A stretch of DNA of 64,000 nucleotides from positions 62,001 to 126,000 of IMG/VR virus record IMGVR_UViG_3300027833_000001, one strand, 5' to 3'. How positions within the stretch are numbered: position 1 is the stretch's first letter; each line of letters begins with the position of its first letter. Positions 51,947-59,718 of this stretch are shown one piece after another. Both the position numbers and the translations under genes were made by a program. Under the pieces are notes generated by a model. That model did not search any database, had not been told where the DNA came from, and worked only from the letters and a program-made list of their open reading frames with translations. Source of the DNA: a virus.

Positions 51947-53209
51947 ATGGCAACCACTATTCAGATTAAGCGATCAACCGCTTCTGCCGCACCAGCAACT
52001 ACTGATTTAGTAGAAGCGGAACTGGCATATAGCCAAGACAAAAGCAATGATGGCACCGGTGCCATCCTTTATATTGAATCCGTAAACAACGATAACAGTG
52101 CAGTAATCCACAAACTTGGTGGTAAATTCTATACAGATATCGTTGACGGTGCAACCAATGCGAACACCGGAAACAAACTTGTAAAAAGAGATGCGAGTGG
52201 TAACATTGCCGCTGGTACTATTACGTTTGGCAGTCTTGCTGACGGTACAATCACAGCAACAGGTTTTGTTGATGAAGATAACATGGCATCAAATAGTGCC
52301 ACACTTATCCCAACTCAGCAATCAGTTAAAGCATACGTAGATTCTAAAGATTTCTATGTAGACCTTGGTATAGCTGGCGACTCTGGTACTGGAGCAATTA
52401 CAGATGCAGAAACACTTACTCTTACTGGTGGAACAGGTATCACAACAGCGGTATCTGGCAATGAAGTTACTCACACACTAGATAACACCGCAGTAAGTGC
52501 GGGTAGTTATGGTAGTACTACTGCTATTCCTACTTTTACAGTAGACGCACAAGGTAGATTGACAGCCGCAGGCACTGCTTCAATTTCAACTTCATTTAAT
52601 ATTGCTGGTGACAGTGGTACTACAAATGCTATTGATGGTGCAGAAACGCTTACTTTTAACGGCACAACAAATGAAATAGAAACCGCAGTATCAGCAAATG
52701 CAGTTACTATTGGTCTTCCTACTAACCCAACTATCGGTGGTAATCTTACTGTCTCTGGTAACTTGATTGTTTCTGGTACTAGAACAGAAGTAAACACACA
52801 GACTTTGGAAGTAGTTGATCCACTATTTGCACTTGCAACGAACAACAGTAGTTCCGATGCAGTTGATATTGGTTTCTACGGACTCTATGATACGTCTGGA
52901 TCTCAAGACCTATACAGTGGTCTTTTCAGAGATGCAAACGATGGTAAATGGAAACTGTTTAAAGATACACAAGCAGTACCAACAACAGTGGTTGATACTA
53001 CTGGTACTGGTTATGCAGTCGCATCGCTAGTAGCAAACTTGGAAGGTAACGTAACTGGTAACGTAACTGGTACAACTTCAAGTATTGCAAACCACGATAC
53101 GGATGCCCTTAGTGAAGGGTCAAGTAATCTTTACTACACAGCCGCACGTTTCAATAGTGCATTTGACACTAGACTTGACGCCGCAACTATAGACGGTGGT
53201 ACTTACTAA
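51947..53209 (+). CDS. tail fibre-like protein
   Basis: A 420-residue fibre-like protein. The N-terminal TIQIKRSTASAAPATTDLVEAELAYS module is shared with the next two fibre genes. A FVDEDNMASNSATLIPTQQS module (about residues 107-126) precedes repeated AGDSGT...DAETLTLTGGTGI units. NPTIGGNLTVSGNLIVSGT and LFALATNNSSSDAVDIGFYG resemble receptor-side parts of pelagiphage and cyanophage fibres, and SEGSSNLYYTAARFNSAF is close to the C-terminus. Receptor binding or fibre shaft function is inferred. GAGGAAA precedes the ATG. Confidence 0.75.
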   Translation: MATTIQIKRSTASAAPATTDLVEAELAYSQDKSNDGTGAILYIESVNNDNSAVIHKLGGKFYTDIVDGATNANTGNKLVKRDASGNIAAGTITFGSLADGTITATGFVDEDNMASNSATLIPTQQSVKAYVDSKDFYVDLGIAGDSGTGAITDAETLTLTGGTGITTAVSGNEVTHTLDNTAVSAGSYGSTTAIPTFTVDAQGRLTAAGTASISTSFNIAGDSGTTNAIDGAETLTFNGTTNEIETAVSANAVTIGLPTNPTIGGNLTVSGNLIVSGTRTEVNTQTLEVVDPLFALATNNSSSDAVDIGFYGLYDTSGSQDLYSGLFRDANDGKWKLFKDTQAVPTTVVDTTGTGYAVASLVANLEGNVTGNVTGTTSSIANHDTDALSEGSSNLYYTAARFNSAFDTRLDAATIDGGTY

Positions 53210-53235
53210 CAATTAATTATTTTTGGAGATGATAC

Positions 53236-53385
53236 ATGGATGAGAAATTAGTGAATCAATATATTCAAACTATGGCGGAAGAAATTAACCGCTTGACGCA
53301 AGAAAATATTGTTTTGAAATCGAAGTTAGTGATTGCAACACAATCATTGAATACTCAGAATGAAGAAACAAAAGAAGAGGACTAA
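53236..53385 (+). CDS. 49-residue coiled-coil protein
   Basis: A small gene with GGAG about 8 bases ahead of its ATG; its TAA is directly followed by the ATG of the next fibre gene. The product is a heptad-patterned helix (LVNQYIQTMAEEINRLTQEN, then IVLKSKLVIATQSL) with an acidic end. It probably forms a coiled-coil trimer or dimer and may assist fibre assembly. Confidence 0.65.
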   Translation: MDEKLVNQYIQTMAEEINRLTQENIVLKSKLVIATQSLNTQNEETKEED

Positions 53386-53808
53386 ATGGCTACAGTAATA
53401 CGATTAAAAAGATCCGAAACAGCAAGTGATGCTCCAACTGCATCTGACTTAGCTGTGGGTGAAATTGCCATGAATATGGCAGATCGTCTACTGTACTCTA
53501 AGAAAACTGACGGAAGTATAATTTCCATAGGCGCCGCAAGATTACCAGAATCTTTTACTTGGTCAAATGACTTAGATTTTGGTACCTTAGCTACTGCGAC
53601 TGGAGATGCTTACGATTGGGGTGACCTCACATCTGCTTCAACTGAGTACGATTTAGGCGCGGTAACAACAATAACCAATATACATTCAGATGCGCCTGCC
53701 AGTGCAACTGCAAGTGGAACAAAAGGGGATTTAACTTTCGACTCGGACTATATGTACGTCTGTGTCGCTACTAATACCTGGAAACGTGTTGCGCTTTCAA
53801 GTTGGTAA
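53386..53808 (+). CDS. short tail fibre-like protein
   Basis: A 140-residue protein with the fibre N-terminal module (VIRLKRSETASDAPTASDLA, VGEIAMNMADRLLYSKKTDG) followed by a beta region and the closing DLTFDSDYMYVCVATNTWKR, a small C-terminal domain common at the ends of phage fibre proteins. It may be a truncated or accessory fibre. Confidence 0.68.
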   Translation: MATVIRLKRSETASDAPTASDLAVGEIAMNMADRLLYSKKTDGSIISIGAARLPESFTWSNDLDFGTLATATGDAYDWGDLTSASTEYDLGAVTTITNIHSDAPASATASGTKGDLTFDSDYMYVCVATNTWKRVALSSW

Positions 53809-53844
53809 GCTAATATATATTTATAGAGAGTAAAGAGATAAACT

Positions 53845-54864
53845 ATGCCAACAAAATTACAACTAAGACGAGGTAGTACATCAGACCATTCCAGTTTTAC
53901 TGGCGCCGTCGGTGAAGTTACCATCGATACAGACAAGGATACTCTGGTAGTTCATGACGGATCAACCGCTGGTGGATTTGTAGTACCTAGACTATCTGAT
54001 ATTAGCGTAACCGATTCGGGTGGTGACGGCTCGCTTTCATATAACAATTCAACCGGTGTACTTACTTATACTGGTCCAAGCGCATCTGAAGTTAGAGCGC
54101 ACATTACTGCTGGTGCTGGTATTTCAGTTTCAAGTGGTGTTGTTACATTAGACATACTTGACGAAGATAACTTTTCAACAGATAGTGCCACAAAAGCTCC
54201 TTCACAGCAATCTACAAAAGCATATATTGCTAGCCAGATTGCAACCAAAGACAATACAGATGAGATGACAGAAGGGTCAACCAATCTCTACTTTACGAAT
54301 TCTAGAGCAGACGCAAGAATATCAAATGCTCTTAAAGATGAAGATAACATGGCATCTGATAGTGCTACACATCTTCCTTCTCAACAAAGCGTTAAAGCAT
54401 ACGTTGATGCACAGACAACAGACGAAACTGCGGAAGGTTCATCTAATTTATATTTTACCACTGCCCGAGTTGATTCACAAATAGATTCATATCTCAATGC
54501 AGGAACTGGAATAACACTTGCTGGTAGTGGCGCAGTCGCAGTTAATACCTCTGTCATACCAACAATAACTGCAATGAATTCAGCAATTGCAACAAGCATA
54601 TCTAACCTAGTCGATTCATCACCAGATGCATTGAATACGTTAAATGAGTTAGCCGCAGCCTTAGGCGATGATGCTAACTTCAGTACGACAGTAACAAACA
54701 GTATAGCAACAAAAGCTCCACTTGCTAGTGCGGCTCTTACGGGTACACCAACAGCACCCACAGCAAGTACGGGTACAAACACTACTCAACTAGCTACTAC
54801 TGCTTACGTAAAACAAGAAATAGATGCACTCAAGGCACTCTTGTATGCATATGATCAATCATAA
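53845..54864 (+). CDS. tail fibre-like protein with module repeats
   Basis: A 339-residue fibre-like protein. The start TKLQLRRGSTSDHSSFTGAV and GEVTIDTDKDTLVVHDGSTA is the usual fibre N-terminal module. It has two copies of a DEDN(F/M)xSDSATxxPSQQS(T/V)KAY module (about residues 107-130 and 164-187) and two TEGSTNLYFT/AEGSSNLYFT units. LNTLNELAAALGDDANFSTT and the closing TQLATTAYVKQEIDALKALL are typical of T4-like fibres. One 20-base stretch is identical to the 420-residue fibre gene (54337-54356 and 52271-52290). Confidence 0.72.
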   Translation: MPTKLQLRRGSTSDHSSFTGAVGEVTIDTDKDTLVVHDGSTAGGFVVPRLSDISVTDSGGDGSLSYNNSTGVLTYTGPSASEVRAHITAGAGISVSSGVVTLDILDEDNFSTDSATKAPSQQSTKAYIASQIATKDNTDEMTEGSTNLYFTNSRADARISNALKDEDNMASDSATHLPSQQSVKAYVDAQTTDETAEGSSNLYFTTARVDSQIDSYLNAGTGITLAGSGAVAVNTSVIPTITAMNSAIATSISNLVDSSPDALNTLNELAAALGDDANFSTTVTNSIATKAPLASAALTGTPTAPTASTGTNTTQLATTAYVKQEIDALKALLYAYDQS

Positions 54865-54875
54865 GGCGGAGTTAA

Positions 54876-55841
54876 ATGGCGTTATCAACTAGACAAGGAC
54901 TAATAGACTATTGTTTAAGACGTTTGGGCTTCCCGGTTATTGAGATTAATATCGATGATGATCAGATAGAAGACCGCGTTGACGATGCTTTACAATTATT
55001 CCAAGAATACCACTTTGATGGTGTTGAAAGAACATATGTAAAGCACCAAATAACAGGGTCTACTTTAAACATTCAAACTGGCATTGCCGCAAACTTCAAT
55101 GTGGGTGAAACTGTAACTGGAGCAACTAGTGGTGCTACAGCGGAAGTAGTAACTGGAGTAGCAAGCGCATTAACAGTAGACAATATTAAAGGCACATTCG
55201 TAGCAAGCGAAGTACTTAACGGTTCAGTAAGTGGACTATCTGCTACACTCTCAGCATCGAATTTCTATGCCGCGGGTGATTTGGAAAATGGATACTTTCC
55301 AATCAATTCAAACATTCTAAGTATACAGAGACTATTCCCAATAGGGCAGAGTTCTCAGACAACTGGTACAAACAATATGTTTGACCTTATGTATCAAATG
55401 CGAATGAATGATATGTACAGTTTACTGAGTGCTGACCTCACGTATTACAGCATGGTACAGACGCACCTAAGCACTCTGGATCAAATGTTTGTTAATCAGC
55501 GACAGATACGTTGGAATAGAAAAACGAACAAACTTTATATCGACACTGATTGGGATTTAACTTTCAATGTGGGCGATTATGTTGTAGCAGAAGCATACGC
55601 AATCATAGACCCTTCACTATATCCTGAAGTGTGGGATGATATGTTCCTTAAAAAATATCTTACCGCATTGCTCAAAAGACAATGGGGAGAAAACATGAAG
55701 AAATTTGGAGGAATACAATTACCGGGCGGAGTGACTTTAAACGGTGTAGAATTATTTCAAGAAGCAACCGCCGAGATCGCACAGATTGAAGATGAGATGC
55801 AGATGAAGTATGAACTACCACCGACATTTATGGTGGGATAA
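54876..55841 (+). CDS. 13: gp13-like neck protein with insertion
   Basis: A 321-residue homologue of T4 gp13 (about 309), which completes the neck and lets the tail join. The N-terminus LIDYCLRRLGFPVIEINIDDDQIEDRV and the DALQLFQEYHFDG helix are diagnostic, as is the DLTYYSMVQTHLSTLDQMF and PSLYPEVWDDMFLKKYLTAL part. Residues about 62-125 are an insertion with two GETVTGATSGATAEV-like units. GGCGGAG precedes the ATG. The stop codon is part of the next promoter motif. Confidence 0.88.
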   Translation: MALSTRQGLIDYCLRRLGFPVIEINIDDDQIEDRVDDALQLFQEYHFDGVERTYVKHQITGSTLNIQTGIAANFNVGETVTGATSGATAEVVTGVASALTVDNIKGTFVASEVLNGSVSGLSATLSASNFYAAGDLENGYFPINSNILSIQRLFPIGQSSQTTGTNNMFDLMYQMRMNDMYSLLSADLTYYSMVQTHLSTLDQMFVNQRQIRWNRKTNKLYIDTDWDLTFNVGDYVVAEAYAIIDPSLYPEVWDDMFLKKYLTALLKRQWGENMKKFGGIQLPGGVTLNGVELFQEATAEIAQIEDEMQMKYELPPTFMVG

Positions 55842-55844
55842 ATA
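55837..55844 (+). promoter_or_regulatory. late promoter motif GATAAATA for gp14
   Basis: GATAAATA contains the TAA stop of gp13 and is followed by GAGC and the gp14 ATG at 55849. The predicted transcription start lies at or just past this ATG, and no separate Shine-Dalgarno is seen between the motif and the ATG. Confidence 0.45.
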
Positions 55845-55848
55845 GAGC

Positions 55849-56586
55849 ATGGCTACTAATTTTTACTTCCAAAATGGTGACACCTCAGGCACAACCTCAG
55901 AACAAAGGCTAGTAGAAAGCCTTGTAATAGAGAGTCTGAAGATTTACGGGCATGATGTTTTTTATTTGCCACGTACTCTGGTAAACAGAGATACAATCTT
56001 TGACGAAGATGCACTGTCTAAGTTCACACAATCATATCCTTTAGAAATGTACATGGAGAATGTACAAGGGTTTGAGGGCGACGGAGATATATTTTCTAAG
56101 TTTGGTATAGAAATACGAGACTCAGCCACATTTGTATTGGCAAAGAAACGATGGGAAGATTTAGTAGATACTTCTGGCGGTACTTTTCAGTTAGACGCAA
56201 GACCTGCAGAAGGAGACTTACTGTATTTTGCTAAGACAGGATCACTATTTGAAATTAAATTTGTAGAGTTTCAAAATCCATTCTATCAACTTGGAAAGAT
56301 ATACGTATTTAGATTACAATGTGAATTGTTTCAGTATAGTTCAGAAGTACTTGATACTGGTAATGCTGGTGTTGATGCTATCGAAGATGGTAATTCTCTC
56401 GATTCATTCCTGTTTCAGTTGAAGACTGAAGCTGGTGATCTACTACTTTCAGAGACAAGCGATTCAATTATTAAAGAAGAATTTGCAACAACGAAGACTA
56501 ATGCAAATACTGATAACGATGACTTCTTAAACTTCACTGATATAGTGGACTTCACTGAAGTAAATCCATTTGGTGAGGTAGGTTAA
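55849..56586 (+). CDS. 14: gp14-like neck protein
   Basis: A 245-residue homologue of T4 gp14 (about 256). The signature is TSEQRLVESLVIESLKIYGHD, VFYLPRTLVNRDTIFDEDALS and YPLEMYMENVQGFEGDGD in the first 85 residues, and RWEDLV, LYFAKTGSLFEIKFVEFQNP and FYQLGKIYVFRLQCELFQYS in the second half. It forms the neck with gp13. It is coupled to gp15 by TAATG. Confidence 0.92.
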   Translation: MATNFYFQNGDTSGTTSEQRLVESLVIESLKIYGHDVFYLPRTLVNRDTIFDEDALSKFTQSYPLEMYMENVQGFEGDGDIFSKFGIEIRDSATFVLAKKRWEDLVDTSGGTFQLDARPAEGDLLYFAKTGSLFEIKFVEFQNPFYQLGKIYVFRLQCELFQYSSEVLDTGNAGVDAIEDGNSLDSFLFQLKTEAGDLLLSETSDSIIKEEFATTKTNANTDNDDFLNFTDIVDFTEVNPFGEVG

Positions 56587-57590
56587 TGTTTAAAGATAAA
56601 CAGTTTTATCATTCTACAACGAAGAAAGCAATTATTGCATTCGGCACAATCTTTAGTAACATACAGATTGAAAGAAAAAACTCTGCTGGTGAAATAGCAC
56701 AGTCAATAAGAGTACCACTTGCGTATTCACCAAAGCAAAAGTTTTTAGCTAGGATAGCGGCAATACCAGATACCGAGAGTCGTGGTGAAGTTGCTATTAC
56801 TTTGCCTAGACTTGGCTTTGAGATTACTGGTATTTCATATGATCCAAACAGAAAGATTTCACCAATAAACAAAAACGTAGCATTGCATACAGATAGTACA
56901 CTTACAGCAAGAACCAGTTTTGTATCTACACCATATGACTTAAATCTTACCCTGTACTCTTTCGCAAAGAATCAAGATGATGCCTTGCAGATAGCAGAAC
57001 AGATAATGCCACATTTTAATCCAGACTTTAATATCACAGTTAATGATTTACCTGAAATGGGTATCAAAAGAGATATTAAAATAAACTTGGACAGCATTGC
57101 ATATGAAGATAATTATGAAGGTTCATATGCTGGAGACAGACAGAGTATTATATGGTCTTTTAATTTCACGATGAAGTTAAACTACTACGGCTTTGTGAGT
57201 ACACAAGGTATGATAAGAAAAGCAATTGCGTCTACTTGGCAGAATCCAGAACTACTAGGAGAGTATGTCAAGCAAACATATTCAGTAGAGAACGTAAAAG
57301 CAACAGCAACAGCGACAGTTTCAAGTGGTGCAGTAAATGCTGTTAATTTGGTGTATAGCGGTGATAAGTACACTTATGCACCCAATGTAACATTCTCTAC
57401 AGGCACCGCAAGAGCAACAGCAGTTCTTGGTACTGATGGCAAGATTAAATCTATAACAGTTACTAATGGTGGTACTGGATATAGTACTGCTCCCACAGTA
57501 GATATTGAAGCGCCAGAAGGATATCAAGAGTTCCCTGGTCCAGCAGATGCATATAGATTCGTGGAAGAGTTTGAACAGGAATTTTCATAA
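56586..57590 (+). CDS. 15: gp15-like tail terminator with beta-repeat insertion
   Basis: A 334-residue homologue of T4 gp15 (about 272), the hexameric tail terminator at the sheath top. The N-terminal QFYHSTTKKAIIAFGTIFSN, SIRVPLAYSPKQKFLARI and TLPRLGFEITGISYDPNRK blocks are diagnostic. The extra length is near the C-terminus, encoded about 57290-57530: ATATATVSSGAVNAVNLVYSG and TVTNGGTGYSTAPTVDIEAP, the same kind of glycine-rich repeat as in gp8 and gp18. Confidence 0.9.
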   Translation: MFKDKQFYHSTTKKAIIAFGTIFSNIQIERKNSAGEIAQSIRVPLAYSPKQKFLARIAAIPDTESRGEVAITLPRLGFEITGISYDPNRKISPINKNVALHTDSTLTARTSFVSTPYDLNLTLYSFAKNQDDALQIAEQIMPHFNPDFNITVNDLPEMGIKRDIKINLDSIAYEDNYEGSYAGDRQSIIWSFNFTMKLNYYGFVSTQGMIRKAIASTWQNPELLGEYVKQTYSVENVKATATATVSSGAVNAVNLVYSGDKYTYAPNVTFSTGTARATAVLGTDGKIKSITVTNGGTGYSTAPTVDIEAPEGYQEFPGPADAYRFVEEFEQEFS

Positions 57591-58033
57591 TGACAAACAA
57601 AGTATTCGATGCTCTGGATAAAACTTTTCAAGTTTCCCAGACAAAAACAGAAGAACTAAAGACGCCTGCAATAGTGCAGACTGCTATAGATTCAACAGTT
57701 GCAAGTGATTTTGAGGAAGCAAGACAAGCACTCAAGAGATCAATGTCGTATAACGAAGAGGCTATACAAGGCATATTAAGCATAGCACAGAACAGCGACA
57801 ACCCTAGAGCATTTGAAGTTGCAGGACAGCTAATCAAATCTATGGCTGAAGGTGCAAAAGATATTATGGAAGTACAAAGAACGAAGCAAACAATTGATAA
57901 AGTAAATGGTAACATTGATACTAGTAATGTTACGAATAATAATCTTTTTGTTGGCAGTACCTCTGAACTTCTTAAAATGATTAACAAACAGAAAGAAGAT
58001 CAAGAAAAATTGGTGAGTAATGGCTCTGATTGA
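57590..58033 (+). CDS. 16: gp16-like small terminase subunit
   Basis: A 147-residue helical protein in the position and size range of T4 gp16 (about 164). Recognisable parts are FEEARQALKRSMSYNEEAIQ, ILSIAQNSDNPRAFEVAGQL and IKSMAEGAKDIMEVQRTKQT, which form the central helical oligomerisation region. It regulates packaging of concatemeric DNA by the large subunit. It overlaps the gp17 gene by 14 bases. Confidence 0.88.
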   Translation: MTNKVFDALDKTFQVSQTKTEELKTPAIVQTAIDSTVASDFEEARQALKRSMSYNEEAIQGILSIAQNSDNPRAFEVAGQLIKSMAEGAKDIMEVQRTKQTIDKVNGNIDTSNVTNNNLFVGSTSELLKMINKQKEDQEKLVSNGSD

Positions 58034-59654
58034 AACTTCATATCATGGTAATCCAAACCTAAAACCAGTAGGATATCAACACGATTTTACTCCTGAACAA
58101 ATTGAAGAGTATTTGAAGTGTAAAGATGATGTAATTTACTTTATCGAAAACTACTGCAAAATTGTCACACTAGATTCTGGATTGCAACCCTTCAAACTTT
58201 ACGAATGTCAAAAGCGAAAAGTAGAGTTTATCATGGAAGAGCGTAAAGCTATTCTTATGGAAGGCAGACAGCAAGGTAAAACAATTACAGCCGCAGCCTG
58301 CATACTACATTATAGTATATTTAATGATAGTAAAACAGTTGCTATTATGGCAAACAAGACTTCGGCTGCCCGAGAAGTTCTATCCCGTTATCAAATCATG
58401 TACGAACATCTACCTATATGGATGCAACAAGGTGTTAAGACTTGGAACAAAGGTAACGTAGACTTAGAGAATGGATCAGTAATATTCACAGCCGCAACAA
58501 CAGCCTCTGGTATTCGTGGTAAATCTGTAAACTGGTTGTACATCGATGAGGCTGCCATCATACCAAACAACGTAGCAGATGAATTTTTCACTTCAGTTTA
58601 TCCTACCATTTCTGCTGGTGAGACTACAAAGATTCTACTTACTTCTACACCACTTGGATACAATCACTTCTGGAAATTTTGGAATGAGTCTAAGAAAGGA
58701 TTAAATGGATTCAAGAGTATGTTTGTACCATACTCAGAGATTCCAGGAAGAGATGAGAAATGGGCAGAAGAACAATTTAAACTATTGGGTGAATTAAAGT
58801 TTAACCAAGAAGTTTTATGTGATTTTCTAGGGTCATCTAACACATTGATTAGTGGTAAAGCATTAGGAATGATGTCATCATATGACCCAGAATATACAAA
58901 AGATGGATTAGACATATATGAAGAACCTCAAAAGGATAAATACTATGTTGTAATAGTGGACACTTCTAGAGGCATAGGAGGTGACTATAGTGCATTTACA
59001 ATGATGGATATAACTGAAATGCCATTTAAAGTAGTGGGTAAGTATCGAAACAATCAGATATCACCACTATTATATCCCAATATAATTGGTAAAGTAGCAT
59101 CGGACTTCAATGATGCATACGTCTTAATAGAAACAAATGACATTGGACAACAAGTATCAGATATACTTCACCAAGAATTAGAATATGAAAATATATTTAG
59201 CACAGTTTCAGAGAATAACAAACAATATGTTTCTCCTGGATTCGGAAAGAAAAGCGCATTAGGAGTACGAACAACCAAATCAGTTAAACGACAAGGTTGT
59301 TTTGCACTTAAAGCATTAATAGAAGAACAAAAACTATTGATTTTCGATGCCGACTGTATTAGTGAATTATCTACATTCGTAGAGAAAGGCGGTACCTTTG
59401 TTGCAGATGAAGGATACCATGATGATTTAGCCATGACCTTAGTGTTATTTGCGTGGCTTAGTACGAATACATTCTTTAAAGACTTGACCAACGTTGATAT
59501 GAGACAGAATTTATACAATTCAGAGATGAGAACAATAGAAAGAGACTTAACACCATTCGGTGTTATAGACGATGGTCAACGAGAAGAAGTATTTGTAGCA
59601 AGTGGTGATGTATGGATGTGGGCAGACGAGAAAGAGAAATACGAATTATTATAA
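58020..59654 (+). CDS. 17: gp17-like large terminase (packaging ATPase and nuclease)
   Basis: A 544-residue homologue of T4 gp17 (about 610). Walker A is GRQQGKT at about residues 81-88, Walker B is LYIDEAAI with Asp176 and Glu177, and the coupling motif LLTSTP follows. The C-terminal RNase H-like nuclease shows VIVDTSRGIGGDYSAF (first Asp) and YHDDLAMTLVLFAW (last Asp pair). It cuts and pumps phage DNA into proheads. The TAA stop is inside the next late promoter. Confidence 0.95.
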   Translation: MALIETSYHGNPNLKPVGYQHDFTPEQIEEYLKCKDDVIYFIENYCKIVTLDSGLQPFKLYECQKRKVEFIMEERKAILMEGRQQGKTITAAACILHYSIFNDSKTVAIMANKTSAAREVLSRYQIMYEHLPIWMQQGVKTWNKGNVDLENGSVIFTAATTASGIRGKSVNWLYIDEAAIIPNNVADEFFTSVYPTISAGETTKILLTSTPLGYNHFWKFWNESKKGLNGFKSMFVPYSEIPGRDEKWAEEQFKLLGELKFNQEVLCDFLGSSNTLISGKALGMMSSYDPEYTKDGLDIYEEPQKDKYYVVIVDTSRGIGGDYSAFTMMDITEMPFKVVGKYRNNQISPLLYPNIIGKVASDFNDAYVLIETNDIGQQVSDILHQELEYENIFSTVSENNKQYVSPGFGKKSALGVRTTKSVKRQGCFALKALIEEQKLLIFDADCISELSTFVEKGGTFVADEGYHDDLAMTLVLFAWLSTNTFFKDLTNVDMRQNLYNSEMRTIERDLTPFGVIDDGQREEVFVASGDVWMWADEKEKYELL

Positions 59655-59657
59655 ATA
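59650..59657 (+). promoter_or_regulatory. T4-type late promoter for the tail sheath
   Basis: A perfect TATAAATA containing the gp17 stop codon, 61 bases before the gp18 ATG. The leader has a good Shine-Dalgarno (GAGGAGA). Confidence 0.65.
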
Positions 59658-59718
59658 ATTCATAGGAACAGTAACGTACATTACACGATAACCGTAATTT
59701 AACATCGAGGAGAATAAC

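Noticed and set aside
53818-53825. Perfect TATAAATA on the minus strand
   Set aside because: No minus-strand gene follows it; the strand below is occupied by plus-strand fibre genes. An all-A/T octamer is expected a few times by chance in a window of this composition.
57295-57330. GCAACA-type microsatellite (also near 60250)
   Set aside because: It encodes the Ala-Thr strands of the glycine-rich repeats and is explained by protein sequence, not by an independent DNA repeat.
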